Origin: Rhodobacterales bacterium
Lineage (GTDB): Bacteria; Pseudomonadota; Alphaproteobacteria; Rhizobiales; Stappiaceae
DNA length: 64,000 bases
Direction of reading: 5' to 3'
Assembly (NCBI GenBank): GCA_008107755.1
Contig: VIRH01000103.1
Location: 21,930 to 85,929, forward strand
Shown here: piece by piece, positions 42,388 through 53,990 of the stretch
Layout of the letters: the number at the start of each line of letters is the position of its first letter
Numbering within the stretch: the stretch's first letter is position 1
The notes under the pieces: generated by a model
The model's input: only the letters and a program-made list of their open reading frames with translations
Databases searched by the model: none
What the model was told of the DNA's origin: nothing
Position numbers and translations under genes: made by a program

Positions 42388-42416
42388 TTGACGTCGGACG
42401 AAGGCGCGATTATAAG
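42388..42416 (+). promoter_or_regulatory. Housekeeping promoter of rpsT
   Basis: TTGACG and TATAAG are separated by exactly 17 bases, a near-consensus sigma-70-type promoter about 120 bases upstream of rpsT. Confidence 0.8.
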
Positions 42417-42537
42417 CAGCGCCCAACCGGTGGCGGACTTCTGCCGCCGTAATTATTTGATCGGGTCTTACCGCCTTCGCGCTCGTGCCCCGATCGTCAC
42501 CGGACACTAGTCCCAAAAACCGATCAGGATTGAGCCC

Positions 42538-42804
42538 ATGGCCAACACACCATCGGCCAAGAAGGCGGCCCGCAAGATTGCCCGCCAGACGGCCACGAAC
42601 AAAGCTCGCCGCAGCCGCGTGCGCACCTACCTTCGCAACGTCGAAGAAGCGATCGCATCCGGTGACCAGAGTGCAGCAAGCGACGCGCTGAAAGCTGCCC
42701 AGCCGGAAATCATGCGCGCTGCGTCCAAGGGCGTCATGCACGCCAACACGGCATCCCGGAAGGTGTCCCGTCTGAACGCTCGCGTGAAGGCGATCGGCGC
42801 CTAA
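42538..42804 (+). CDS. rpsT: 30S ribosomal protein S20
   Basis: Small-subunit protein of 88 residues. The basic helical sequence opens [20 protein letters not shown] and ends [19 protein letters not shown] near-consensus promoter lies upstream and a strong terminator downstream, so it is a single-gene transcript. Confidence 0.97.
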   Translation: MANTPSAKKAARKIARQTATNKARRSRVRTYLRNVEEAIASGDQSAASDALKAAQPEIMRAASKGVMHANTASRKVSRLNARVKAIGA

Positions 42805-43450
42805 ATTCAGCGTCATAAGAGCTTTACGAAACCCGGCCCTCGAGGCCGGGTTTTTTTTAGCCGTGCAATTTTGTGGATGAGCAATTTCTGCAACCGGAGC
42901 ACGCAAAAAGCCCATTTCTCCGGGTCAAGATACTGACATAAGTCACCCAATGATTTCAGTCACTTATGGACATGTAGAAGGGCGCAAACCGGTTTGTTGC
43001 GGATTCGCTCCGAGTCAAGCTGCCGGTAGTAAAAAAAATTTTGAAATTGTTGTTTTCCGGTTCGGACATTCGCCCTGAGAGCGAAAAGCCTTTGCGGCTA
43101 AAAGCGTTTGCTCTCCCTGCCGACCGGGAGGCCGGGCGGGCTCGCCGGGGCAGAAACAGGCATCGCTGAACAATACGTAAAAGACCCTGTTGCCCCGACG
43201 GTTTCGGTCTGTATATTAACTCTTGGCTGGCAGGCGGAAAGACCAGCGTAAAACCTAAAATCAGTGCTTGGATTAAAAATGAATAAGTTTGAACGAAACA
43301 GTACTGAGCACATGTGCAGAAGACTGCTCAACGAATACATTAGAGTATTCTTAAGCGACGGCGTTTAGCGCTGGACTGAGCTAATTCTACTTCCCGACTT
43401 TTTCGTAATACTTAAAATCAATAGTCGTTGGGCTGTTGAAGGGGGTGTTT
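42805..43450. other. Long noncoding stretch between rpsT and the rhodanese gene
   Basis: No convincing gene in about 640 bases after the rpsT terminator. It is clearly richer in AT than its surroundings. It contains one DnaA-box-like TGTGGATGA (one mismatch) near 42872 and the imperfect inverted repeat CATAAGTCAC/GTCACTTATG (42937-42968). There is a GATTC/GAGTC pair (CcrM-type GANTC) at 43002-43016 and an A/T run at about 43029-43055. The inverted repeat GAATAC/GTATTC lies near 43335. It probably carries promoters and control sites for the dnaA region. Confidence 0.55.
42830..42858 (+). terminator. Intrinsic terminator of rpsT
   Basis: A 9-bp perfect stem AACCCGGCC/GGCCGGGTT with a 5-base loop, running into an eight-T tract. 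Confidence 0.95.
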
Positions 43451-43891
43451 GTGCATTCAGAAGGTAGCTACGCAGGAAACGTGAGCGTGCAGGAGGCCTT
43501 TGACGGGCTGGCAGAGCAGGACAATGCGGTTCTGGTCGACGTGCGCACACAGGCAGAGTGGTCGTTCGTCGGCATTCCCGATCTTCGCCCGCTTGGCAAG
43601 GATGCCATCCTGCTGGAGTGGCAGAGTTTTCCTTCGTCAGGACCTAATCCGGAATTTGCAACCATTCTCTGCGAAGAATTGTCAAAAAAAGACCTTGACC
43701 AAACGGCGCCGATCTACTTTCTGTGCCGCTCCGGAGCCCGGAGCCAGGCAGCGGCGATCGCGCTGACACAAGCCGGCTACAAACAGTGCTTCAACATATC
43801 TGACGGTTTCGAAGGCCCACTCGGTGCAGATGGGCACCGCGGGACCAGGTCCGGATGGAAAGCCGCCGGACTGCCCTGGATTCAAAGCTAG
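43451..43891 (+). CDS. Rhodanese-like domain protein
   Basis: Single rhodanese domain of 146 residues. The active-site loop is [13 protein letters not shown], with the catalytic Cys. [19 protein letters not shown] is the other conserved block. Such proteins transfer sulfane sulfur; the acceptor is unknown. The start is GTG at 43451 because AAGGGGG lies 5 bases upstream. It lies directly ahead of dnaA. Confidence 0.88.
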   Translation: MHSEGSYAGNVSVQEAFDGLAEQDNAVLVDVRTQAEWSFVGIPDLRPLGKDAILLEWQSFPSSGPNPEFATILCEELSKKDLDQTAPIYFLCRSGARSQAAAIALTQAGYKQCFNISDGFEGPLGADGHRGTRSGWKAAGLPWIQS

Positions 43892-44045
43892 ATTTCCCCC
43901 TTCAAAACGAGGGGAAAGGTGGCAGGTAAAACCTGCCGTCAATACGATAACCGTCCCAAAAAGGGACATAATAATGCTGCAAAAGCGGCAAGGCGTCGAA
44001 GAACGGCTGTGGCGGACTGTTCTTCACAGAGAATGGAGGCTTAAG

Positions 44046-45521
44046 ATGCGGCTTCAGGAGACAGGCGGCTCCGAAGAGTGGAAGCGGGTGAAGAAACAGC
44101 TTCGCGCCGAATTGGGCGACGATGTTTTTACCAGCTGGTTTGCACGTGTAGACCTTGAGGAACACCAGGACGGCACCGTTCGCCTGTCCGTTCCAACTCG
44201 CTTTCTGAAACAATGGATCCAGAACAACTACAACGACCAGCTCATGGGGCTTTGGCAGCGCGAGTGCGATAATGTGCACCGCATAGAGCTGACCGTGCGC
44301 GGCGCAATTCGCCCGCGTCAGACCCCGGTCGCAAAACCGAGCCTGCCGACGCCGGAAGGCACGAAGCAGGTTTCGCTGGAAGCGCGCGGCGACAACCTCG
44401 CGGACGCTTCCCAGGTCACCCGTGCCCAGGCAGCGACAGCCGCGCTCGGCCGCGGCGAGACCGCATCCGACAGCACCCGCGACATCCTGCAGGGCGCTTC
44501 GCTCGATCCGAAATACACATTCGACACCTTCGTTGAAGGCGAGTCCAACAATCTTGCGCTGGCCGCGGCCCGTCAGGTTGCCGCAGGCGGCGCGGTGACG
44601 TTCAACCCGCTTTACCTGCACGCCTCTGTCGGGCTCGGCAAGACCCATCTGATGCAGGCCGTGGCGGCCCAGGCCCGTGCCGGCGGTCGCAAGGTGCTCT
44701 ACCTGACGGCCGAGCACTTCATGTACAAGTTCGTCGCAGCCCTGAAGTCCCAGTCCGCACTGGCCTTCAAGGAGAACCTGCGCACGATCGACCTGCTCCT
44801 GATCGACGACATGCAGTTTCTGCATGGCAAGCAGGTGCAGCAGGAGTTCTGTCACACCCTCAACGCACTGATCGACGGTGCGCGCCAGGTGATCGTGGCC
44901 GCAGACCGCGCGCCGTCCGAGCTGGACACCCTGGACGACCGGGTCCGCTCGCGTCTTTCCGGCGGCCTTGTCGTCGGCATTCAGGAGCCGGACTTCGTCC
45001 TGCGCCGCAACATCCTGGCCTCGCGTGTCGAGACCGCACGCAAGTCCTATCCGCAGTTCGACGTGCCGGAAGGGGTTCTGGATTACGTGGCGCGCCACGT
45101 GGCATCTTCCGGGCGCGACCTCGAGGGCGCTCTCAACAGGCTGATCGCGCATAACCAGCTGACCAATCAGCCGATCACCCAGGAAATGGCAGAGTTGACA
45201 TTGCGCGACCTGGTTCGCTCCAGCGAGCCGCGCCGCGTCAAGATCGAAGACATCCAGCGGGTCGTGTCCAAGCACTACAACGTCACGAAGGCGGATCTCC
45301 TGTCCGCACGCCGGACCCGGACGATCGTCCGCCCGCGGCAGATCGCGATGTACCTTGCCAAGATCATGACCCCGCGCTCGCTGCCGGAGATCGGTCGCCG
45401 GTTCGGCAACCGTGACCACACAACGGTGCTGCACGCCGTTCGCAAGATCGAGGAAATGGCCCGCGCCGACTTTTCCCTGGCGCAGGAACTCGAGCTCCTG
45501 AAGCGTATGCTCGACGCCTGA
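44046..45521 (+). CDS. dnaA: Chromosomal replication initiator protein DnaA
   Basis: AAA+ initiator that opens oriC. Domain I begins [19 protein letters not shown]. Walker A is [16 protein letters not shown] near residue 195 and Walker B is [12 protein letters not shown]. The domain IV DNA-binding signature is [18 protein letters not shown]. The ATG at 44046 is chosen because GGAGG lies 6 bases upstream. An upstream in-frame ATG at 43974 has its AAGGGA inside a small hairpin. The product is 491 residues. It leads the dnaA-dnaN-recF-gyrB series. Confidence 0.97.
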   Translation: MRLQETGGSEEWKRVKKQLRAELGDDVFTSWFARVDLEEHQDGTVRLSVPTRFLKQWIQNNYNDQLMGLWQRECDNVHRIELTVRGAIRPRQTPVAKPSLPTPEGTKQVSLEARGDNLADASQVTRAQAATAALGRGETASDSTRDILQGASLDPKYTFDTFVEGESNNLALAAARQVAAGGAVTFNPLYLHASVGLGKTHLMQAVAAQARAGGRKVLYLTAEHFMYKFVAALKSQSALAFKENLRTIDLLLIDDMQFLHGKQVQQEFCHTLNALIDGARQVIVAADRAPSELDTLDDRVRSRLSGGLVVGIQEPDFVLRRNILASRVETARKSYPQFDVPEGVLDYVARHVASSGRDLEGALNRLIAHNQLTNQPITQEMAELTLRDLVRSSEPRRVKIEDIQRVVSKHYNVTKADLLSARRTRTIVRPRQIAMYLAKIMTPRSLPEIGRRFGNRDHTTVLHAVRKIEEMARADFSLAQELELLKRMLDA

Positions 45522-45528
45522 GATACTT

Positions 45529-45558
45529 CACCTCCACGGAGCCAGCTCCGTGGAGGTG
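45529..45558 (+). terminator. Strong hairpin after dnaA
   Basis: A 13-bp perfect stem CACCTCCACGGAG/CTCCGTGGAGGTG with a 4-base loop starts 7 bases after the stop. The tail TCGCTCTTCC is not T-rich. It may terminate part of the transcripts before dnaN. Confidence 0.65.
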
Positions 45559-45786
45559 TCGCTCTTCCGGCAGGCCCGATTTGCGGGCTGGATTCCGTTT
45601 TCCCGGTTCCGTGATATGCTGCTGGCCGGATTACAAGTTTTTCATGAAAATTGGCAAACGGAACCGCCGTGCGGCCTTGCTTTTGGCGCCGGTTAAGGGC
45701 AGTGTCTTCCCCCCGCTCCATACCGGAGCCCCACAGTTCAGTTTGCCGGGCATTCGTCCGGCTTTTCACGAGTACGGAACGAGTGA

Positions 45787-46905
45787 ATGAAAGCGACCCT
45801 CGAGCGGACCGACCTTCTCAAGTCCTTGACCCACGTTCACCGGGTGGTCGAGCGCCGGAACACGATCCCAATCCTGTCCAACGTTCTCCTGCGCTCCGAC
45901 GGCGGTTCCCTTAATCTCAAAGCCACGGACCTCGATCTGGAAATCGTCGAGACCGTGCCGGCCATGGTCGAGCTGCCGGGCGCCACGACGGTGCCCGCCC
46001 ACATGTTCTACGACATCGTGCGCAAGCTCCCGGACGGGTCGCAGGTGGTGCTGGAAACCACCAGCGACAATTCGACTCTCGAAATCCGCGCCGGCCGTTC
46101 CCGGTTCACGCTTCAGATGCTGCCCGAAACGGATTTCCCGGACCTGACGGCCGGCGAATTCAGTCACGGCTTTCCGCTGACGGCGGGAGACATCCGCAAA
46201 CTGATCGACACGACCCAGTTCGCGATCTCGACCGAAGAGACCCGTTACTATCTGAACGGTATCTATCTGCACACGGTTGATGCCGGCAACGGACAGCAGT
46301 TCCGCGCCGTTGCGACCGACGGTCACCGGCTCGCGCAGGCGGAGGTGCCCGCACCTTCCGGCGCCTCGGGCATGCCGGGCATCATCGTGCCGCGCAAGAC
46401 GGTCGGTGAAATCCAGAAGCTTCTGGAAGACCCGGAAGCCAATGTTCAGATCGAGCTGTCCGAAACCAAGATCCGGATCACCACCGGCAGCATCATTCTG
46501 ACGTCCAAGCTGATCGACGGCACCTTCCCCGACTACGGCCGGGTTATCCCGCAGGGTAACGACAAGGAAATGCGCGTCGACAGGGACGAGTTCAAGGAAG
46601 CCGTCGACCGTGTGTCGACCATCTCCTCCGAACGCGGACGGGCGGTGAAACTGTCCCTGACCGAGGGACGCATGGTCTTGACCGTGAACAATCCGGACTC
46701 GGGCAGTGCAACAGAAGAAGTTGCCGTCGAATATGATGCCGAGCCGTTGGAAATCGGCTTCAACTCCCGCTACCTCCTGGACATCGCGAACCAGCTCAGC
46801 AGCGACACGGCCCTGTTCCGTCTCGCCGATTCCGGTTCGCCGACCCTTATTCAGGACAACACGGTCGATGACTGCCTGTTCGTTCTGATGCCGATGCGGG
46901 TCTGA
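45787..46905 (+). CDS. dnaN: DNA polymerase III beta subunit (sliding clamp)
   Basis: Ring-shaped processivity clamp. The 372 residues start MKATLERTDLLKSLTHVHRV and end with the family-typical QDNTVDDCLFVLMPMRV. Three clamp domains fit the length. It lies between dnaA and recF. Confidence 0.98.
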   Translation: MKATLERTDLLKSLTHVHRVVERRNTIPILSNVLLRSDGGSLNLKATDLDLEIVETVPAMVELPGATTVPAHMFYDIVRKLPDGSQVVLETTSDNSTLEIRAGRSRFTLQMLPETDFPDLTAGEFSHGFPLTAGDIRKLIDTTQFAISTEETRYYLNGIYLHTVDAGNGQQFRAVATDGHRLAQAEVPAPSGASGMPGIIVPRKTVGEIQKLLEDPEANVQIELSETKIRITTGSIILTSKLIDGTFPDYGRVIPQGNDKEMRVDRDEFKEAVDRVSTISSERGRAVKLSLTEGRMVLTVNNPDSGSATEEVAVEYDAEPLEIGFNSRYLLDIANQLSSDTALFRLADSGSPTLIQDNTVDDCLFVLMPMRV

Positions 46906-46916
46906 CAGCTGCGATC

Positions 46917-46938
46917 GGGTGCCCGGTTTCGGGCGCCC
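46917..46938 (+). terminator. Hairpin between dnaN and recF
   Basis: A 9-bp stem GGGTGCCCG/CGGGCGCCC with one GU pair and a 4-base loop, without a T tract. Probably a weak attenuator. Confidence 0.4.
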
Positions 46939-46975
46939 GGCCCTTCCGGCCCTTTGACAGAGCGGACACGAGGTC

Positions 46976-48124
46976 ATGACGGAATTCCGGACAGCGACGC
47001 TGACCCGACTGTCCATGACCCATTTCCGAAACTATGCCTCCCTGACATTGCCGCTTTCAGCGGCCATGGTCGCCTTCGTCGGTCCCAACGGGGCCGGCAA
47101 GACCAACATCCTGGAAGCGATCTCCTTCCTGACCGCCGGACGCGGGCTGCGCCGGGCAGCCCTTGCCGATATCGCGCGCAAGGACGGTGACGGCAGCTGG
47201 AGCGTTGCCGCGACCATCCTCATGGACGAGCTGGAAACGAAGATCGGCACCGGCCTTGCCGCCGGGACGACAGGTCGGCGCGTGCGCATAGACGGCGAAG
47301 ACGTCCGCGGGTCGGAGAGCCTTCTGGAGTACATGCGCGTTCTCTGGCTCGTCCCGAGCATGGACGGGCTTTTCACCGGGCCGGGCTCCGACCGCAGACG
47401 GTTTCTCGACCGGCTGACCCTCGCGATAGATCCTGCCCACGGTCGGCGGGTCGGGGATTTTGAAACCGCACTGCGCCAGCGCAACCGTCTGCTCGATCAG
47501 GGGGGCTCCGACGCCTATCTGAGCGCACTGGAGCAGCAGGTCGCCGAACTCGGGACAGCCGTGTCGCTGGCAAGGGGCGAAACCGTCAACCTTTTAAGCC
47601 GCATGATCGCCGCTCAGGCGGACCAGAACCTGCCGTTTCCCCACGCCACCGTCGCGCTTGAGGGCGCCTTCGAAGCGGAAACGGTGGGTCTTGGCGCGTC
47701 TGACAGGGAGGATCTCTACAGGCGCATGCTGCAGGAGGGCCGGGCGCGTGACCGGGCGGCCGGGCGCACGCTGAACGGGCCTCACCTGAGCGACCTGAAG
47801 GTCTGGCACGCGGCGAAATCGATGCCGGCCGCGCAATCTTCCACCGGCGAGCAGAAGGCGCTGCTGATCGGCCTCATTCTGGCGCATGCGGAACTGACGG
47901 CCAAGGTGTCCGGCATGACGCCTGTCCTGCTGCTCGATGAAGTCGCTGCGCATCTCGATCCGAACCGCCGTGCGGCCCTCTTTTCGAAGCTCGAAACCCT
48001 CGGTGGTCAGGTGTTCATGACCGGCACGGACGCTGCTTTGTTCGATGCCCTGCCGCGCAGCGCAGAGGTGTTCGAGATCAAGGATCACGCAGGAACTTTG
48101 ATCCGGGCGGCCGAGGCCTCATAA
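46976..48124 (+). CDS. recF: DNA replication and repair protein RecF
   Basis: SMC-like ATPase that helps load RecA at gaps. Walker A is GPNGAGKTNILEAISF. The ABC signature lies in SSTGEQKALLIGLILAHA, and Walker B is PVLLLDEVAAHLD. The 382 residues are normal. MTEFRTATLTRLSMTHFRNY opens the protein; the second Met is an alternative start. Confidence 0.95.
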   Translation: MTEFRTATLTRLSMTHFRNYASLTLPLSAAMVAFVGPNGAGKTNILEAISFLTAGRGLRRAALADIARKDGDGSWSVAATILMDELETKIGTGLAAGTTGRRVRIDGEDVRGSESLLEYMRVLWLVPSMDGLFTGPGSDRRRFLDRLTLAIDPAHGRRVGDFETALRQRNRLLDQGGSDAYLSALEQQVAELGTAVSLARGETVNLLSRMIAAQADQNLPFPHATVALEGAFEAETVGLGASDREDLYRRMLQEGRARDRAAGRTLNGPHLSDLKVWHAAKSMPAAQSSTGEQKALLIGLILAHAELTAKVSGMTPVLLLDEVAAHLDPNRRAALFSKLETLGGQVFMTGTDAALFDALPRSAEVFEIKDHAGTLIRAAEAS

Positions 48125-48206
48125 AACCGCCGGATTCTTGTGGTTTTCCACCATTATCCTTTCGCTGGCTTTCCTATGGCGCGCGCGCGGTTGAACCCTT
48201 TAGTGA

Positions 48207-48222
48207 ACCCCGTATAACGGGG
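48207..48222 (+). promoter_or_regulatory. Hairpin in the gyrB leader
   Basis: CCCCGT-ATA-ACGGGG forms a perfect 6-bp stem with a 3-base loop about 35 bases upstream of the gyrB start. Role unknown. Confidence 0.35.
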
Positions 48223-48247
48223 TAAGAAACGACAAACCGATTGGTGA

Positions 48248-50710
<2,463 letters not shown>

Positions 50711-50732
50711 GGACCGGATCCCGGTGCTTGCA

Positions 50733-50758
50733 AAAGGCGGCAGAGATGCCGCCTTTTT
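50733..50758. terminator. Bidirectional terminator between gyrB and the GGDEF-EAL gene
   Basis: AAAGGCGGCA-GAGA-TGCCGCCTTT is a perfect stem flanked by A and T runs on both sides, so it can end both convergent transcripts. Confidence 0.92.
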
Positions 50759-50763
50759 CATGT

Positions 50764-52893
50764 CTACGTGCTTGAGGCTTGACGAAGCGGCCAGGGATGC
50801 GGCTTGCCGAACAGGTAACCGAGGGCCGCCTCGACGCCGAGGTCACGCAGAACCTCGGCTTCTTCCGCCCTTTCGACATGCTTCGCCATGACCTTGATGC
50901 CGAGTTGATGGGCCGCGCGCACCAGTCCGCTCAGGATCGCGGCCTTTGCCGGCTCCTCCACCACCTGCTGGGTCAGGCCGGCTTCCAGTTTCAGCCATTC
51001 GACGCGCGTCCCGGTCAGACGCGACAGCACCGGCCAGTGTCCGGCGAAATTGTCGATGACGGTCTGGCACCCGAGTTCGCTGACGAAGCTGAAGAAGGCT
51101 TCCACCGTGGACGGTTCGCGCAGGTAGTCCTTTTCCTGAATTTCAAGGCAGAGTCTGCCCGCCAGAAGCGGGTTGCAGGTCAACCGATTATAGAGCGTGT
51201 CGCGGAAACTCGCTTCGCGCGCAGATTCCACCGACACGCTCATCGACAGCATCGATCTGTTTCTGCTGCGCTCCGCCGTATCCAGTATCCTGTCGAGCGC
51301 CCAGGTATCCACCTGCGCAATGAAACCGGCGCGGCCGGCCGCCAGCTTCCATGCCCGCGACGTCATTCCAGAAGGTCGCTCACCTTTCAGGCGCAGGATC
51401 ACGTCCGAGCCGCAAACGGCCTCCTTCTTCAGGTCCATGATCGGCATGGCATGAAGGGCAAGCTCGGTTCCATGGAAGGACCCCGGCTCCGACAGGGCCG
51501 TCCGCTCGCCCTTCTGCGCGCCGACATCATTGGGGTCAACCGACTGGAGATGGACCGACCGGCCGCCGTGGCGTTTGCCGCGCAGACAGGCGCGATCCGC
51601 CAGCACGACCAGGTCTGCCGCCTCGAAGGTGTTTCCGGCAAGCGCGCCATCGACGTAGGCAACCCCGATCGATCCGCTGATCGTGAAGACACGCTCCCCG
51701 TGCTCGAGGCGGATGCGGTCCAGCGCGTCCTGGATCTTTTCGGCAATCGCCAGAGCGGCGCGCTCGTCCGCGGCTGGGATCATCCCGGCAAATTCGTCGC
51801 CGCCGATCCGGGCCGCGGTCCCGAGGTCGCCCAGGGTGACACGCAGGCATGAGGCCACGTGCAAAAGCATGTCGTCGCCTGTGTCGTGGCCGGCCAGATC
51901 ATTGACCTTCTTGAATTCATCAAGGTCGATGTAGATGATCGCAAGCCCGGTTCCGCTATCGGCCGTCATGCGATCGAGTACCCGTGTGAGGGACCTTGTG
52001 AACGCCCGGCGATTTTCCAGCCCCGTCAGCGGGTCGAGATAGGCAAGCCTCTTGTTTTCGGCAATCTCGGCCGGGCAATCGACCTTTCTCCGGATGATGG
52101 CCATCGCGGAGGCTGCCTTGGAGGCGGCGTCAGGCTCCCTCCCGGTCTCCACCCCACTTTCCGCAGTGGGCACCGGAACGAGGCGGATCTCGCACATCCG
52201 CCGCCCGGCGACTTCGCCGGCTTTCTCGTAGTCGGCTTCCTCCGGCACGTAGAGCGTCTGGGGCAACTGGTCGCCAGCGGCCGTCAGCGCCTCTGCAAGC
52301 GTCGCGATCCCGATCTCTCCCCCGACCGTCGCGTGGAGCATCGCGGCCCGCTCCGCCACGGGTTCGCCTCCGTTGAAAACCAGGACATCGTCGGGAAAGT
52401 GCTCCAGAAGAGCGCCGGGGTGCGCACGCCCGCGGCCGTGGGCTGTGTGCGCCGCATCTCCGGCGTCCATGCTCTCGATGCCACTCGACTGCCGCTCGAA
52501 TTGCAGCAGCACCGCCTGACGCTCCCCCGTCAGGGAAACAAAAGAAGTGCAGATCAGGTGGTGACAAAAATTGGTGCCGGAGCGCAGCGTCACGAGCCCG
52601 CTTGCCTGGGCCGGCACCCCCTTGAAGGCGGCAGACAGCACGGCTTTGCACCGTTTCCAGCTCTGGGTCGACAGGAGCTCGGACAGGTTTCGCGGCAGGT
52701 CCGGGGCCCCGGCAAGTTCGCAGGCCGCGGTCATTCGCTTGTTATGAAGAAGGATGTTTCCGTCCCGCGTGACATAGACTGCTGCGTGAGGCAGCACCTC
52801 GAGCAGCGAGGCATGAAACCCCGAAAGCGTATTACACTCTTCTGAACCGGACTGATCCGGCCGCTTTTCAGTGAACCGTTGGCTGATCTGCAC
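50764..52893 (-). CDS. GGDEF protein with degenerate EAL domain
   Basis: Cyclic di-GMP signalling protein of 709 residues. A PAS-like N terminus (ASLLEVLPHAAVYVTRDGNI) and a middle region precede an intact GGDEF domain with RIGGDEFAGM near residue 362. The C-terminal EAL domain (about 460-705) is degenerate. The EAL Glu is missing (GSDVILRLK), the metal DD is DN (TVIDNFAGHW), and the usual EGVE is KHVE. It is therefore expected to make or bind c-di-GMP, not hydrolyse it. No membrane helix is evident. Confidence 0.88.
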   Translation of the reverse strand: MQISQRFTEKRPDQSGSEECNTLSGFHASLLEVLPHAAVYVTRDGNILLHNKRMTAACELAGAPDLPRNLSELLSTQSWKRCKAVLSAAFKGVPAQASGLVTLRSGTNFCHHLICTSFVSLTGERQAVLLQFERQSSGIESMDAGDAAHTAHGRGRAHPGALLEHFPDDVLVFNGGEPVAERAAMLHATVGGEIGIATLAEALTAAGDQLPQTLYVPEEADYEKAGEVAGRRMCEIRLVPVPTAESGVETGREPDAASKAASAMAIIRRKVDCPAEIAENKRLAYLDPLTGLENRRAFTRSLTRVLDRMTADSGTGLAIIYIDLDEFKKVNDLAGHDTGDDMLLHVASCLRVTLGDLGTAARIGGDEFAGMIPAADERAALAIAEKIQDALDRIRLEHGERVFTISGSIGVAYVDGALAGNTFEAADLVVLADRACLRGKRHGGRSVHLQSVDPNDVGAQKGERTALSEPGSFHGTELALHAMPIMDLKKEAVCGSDVILRLKGERPSGMTSRAWKLAAGRAGFIAQVDTWALDRILDTAERSRNRSMLSMSVSVESAREASFRDTLYNRLTCNPLLAGRLCLEIQEKDYLREPSTVEAFFSFVSELGCQTVIDNFAGHWPVLSRLTGTRVEWLKLEAGLTQQVVEEPAKAAILSGLVRAAHQLGIKVMAKHVERAEEAEVLRDLGVEAALGYLFGKPHPWPLRQASST

Positions 52894-53237
52894 CAGGCCA
52901 CCCTTTCAAAAAACCAGAATGTTCCGCGCCACTCAAAACACTGGCACGCTGTCGAGATTAGGTAATTACTAACATAAACCACGTCGAAATTATCACTCGC
53001 AAGAAATACCCACAACTCTTCAAATTTTTATAGTAAATCCTATCGATAACGATAAGTGTTAAATTCTATTACAATTTTATCTAAACTTGAAATACTGACC
53101 AAGCGAGCTGACGGCAATTGCCACATTTTGATCATTTCAATGACGCATTGACGCCCCGTCTCCCTGTTATCTGCGCCCTGTCTCCCAAAGAAACTGGACA
53201 GACTGACTGCCTGATCCCCTTGAAGGAAACAGCCGTG
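52894..53237. other. AT-rich intergenic region before rlpA
   Basis: About 340 bases, much poorer in GC than the flanking genes, between the divergent GGDEF-EAL gene and rlpA. It should carry both promoters. No hairpin or gene stands out. Confidence 0.5.
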
Positions 53238-53651
53238 ATGAACCTCATCATTTCATCTAAATTACGCTACGTAATGCCGATTGCATCGGCTCTTCTTGTT
53301 TTCGGCGTTGGCTCCACCGCATCCGCCAAACCGATGAAACAATGCGGCAAGGCTTCGTGGTACAAGCTGCGCGGCACGACCGCCAGCGGCGAGCGCGCTG
53401 ACCCGAGCGGCCTGACGGCCGCGCACCGGACCTTGCCTTTCGGAACTCTTGTCGATGTCACCAATCTCTCGAACGGCAAGACCGTCCGCGTCAGGATCAA
53501 CGACAGAGGGCCTTACTCGAAAGGACGGGTGATCGACGTCACCCAGCGTGCCGCAAAGGAGCTCGGATTCATCAACAAGGGTATTACGCGGGTGCGCGTC
53601 ACGGATACCTCTAGGGGAGGTAGTGTTCAGGTTTCGCAAAACTGCCAATAG
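53238..53651 (+). CDS. RlpA-like septal ring lytic transglycosylase family protein
   Basis: Short RlpA/double-psi beta-barrel protein of 137 residues with a signal peptide ([20 protein letters not shown], cleavage near SASA). The catalytic-type segments [20 protein letters not shown] and [18 protein letters not shown] are complete. It lacks the C-terminal SPOR domain of E. coli RlpA, so septal targeting through denuded glycan is not predicted. AAGGAA lies about 11 bases before the ATG; a GTG just ahead could also serve. Confidence 0.88.
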   Translation: MNLIISSKLRYVMPIASALLVFGVGSTASAKPMKQCGKASWYKLRGTTASGERADPSGLTAAHRTLPFGTLVDVTNLSNGKTVRVRINDRGPYSKGRVIDVTQRAAKELGFINKGITRVRVTDTSRGGSVQVSQNCQ

Positions 53652-53907
53652 GAGTGCGCGAGTGGAGCGGCTTGTGGCCGTTCAGCTGCTTCCTCCGGAC
53701 CGAAAGCCGGCTAAAAACTCAGGGTTTTTGCGCGTTTTTTCGCACGGGTCTTTATTTCTAAAGTTTCATGATCAATTCAGTATGAATAACGATCAGTCCC
53801 ATTTCGGTGAATCAAAAAATAAAATATTTTACGGTAATGACATTCACCGAAGATGCCGGTAGAGTTGCCGCCGTGGTCGATGGGGCCACGTGCACAGTAA
53901 CTTTTTC
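53652..53907. other. Noncoding stretch ending at an orphan terminator
   Basis: About 255 bases between rlpA and a strong plus-strand terminator. It contains the perfect 10-bp inverted repeat TTCGGTGAAT/ATTCACCGAA (53803-53812 and 53842-53851). Short open frames are present but none has support. It may be the rlpA 3' untranslated region or a small RNA. Confidence 0.5.
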
Positions 53908-53938
53908 CGCGCAGCTTTTACAGCTGCGCGTTTTTTTT
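53908..53938 (+). terminator. Intrinsic terminator on the plus strand
   Basis: A 9-bp perfect stem CGCGCAGCT/AGCTGCGCG with a 5-base loop, followed by eight T. On the minus strand there is no T tract, so it does not serve the photolyase gene. Confidence 0.92.
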
Positions 53939-53990
53939 GTGCGCTGCGTCGCGGCGTTGCGTGACGGGCGTCATCTGTCCGCCGAGGCCG

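Noticed and set aside
40495..42915. 806-codon open frame opposite mutM, the crotonase and rpsT
   Set aside because: It spans three certain plus-strand genes, including a terminator and a promoter. Its translation has no recognisable domain.
43098..43340. 80-codon minus-strand frame in the rpsT-rhodanese gap
   Set aside because: No ribosome binding site, no similarity and an unusual composition; treated as chance.
42860..44045. Chromosomal origin (oriC) next to dnaA
   Set aside because: Only one near-match to a DnaA box was found, with no cluster. Alphaproteobacterial origins are often away from dnaA. Chromosome-wide GC skew would be needed.
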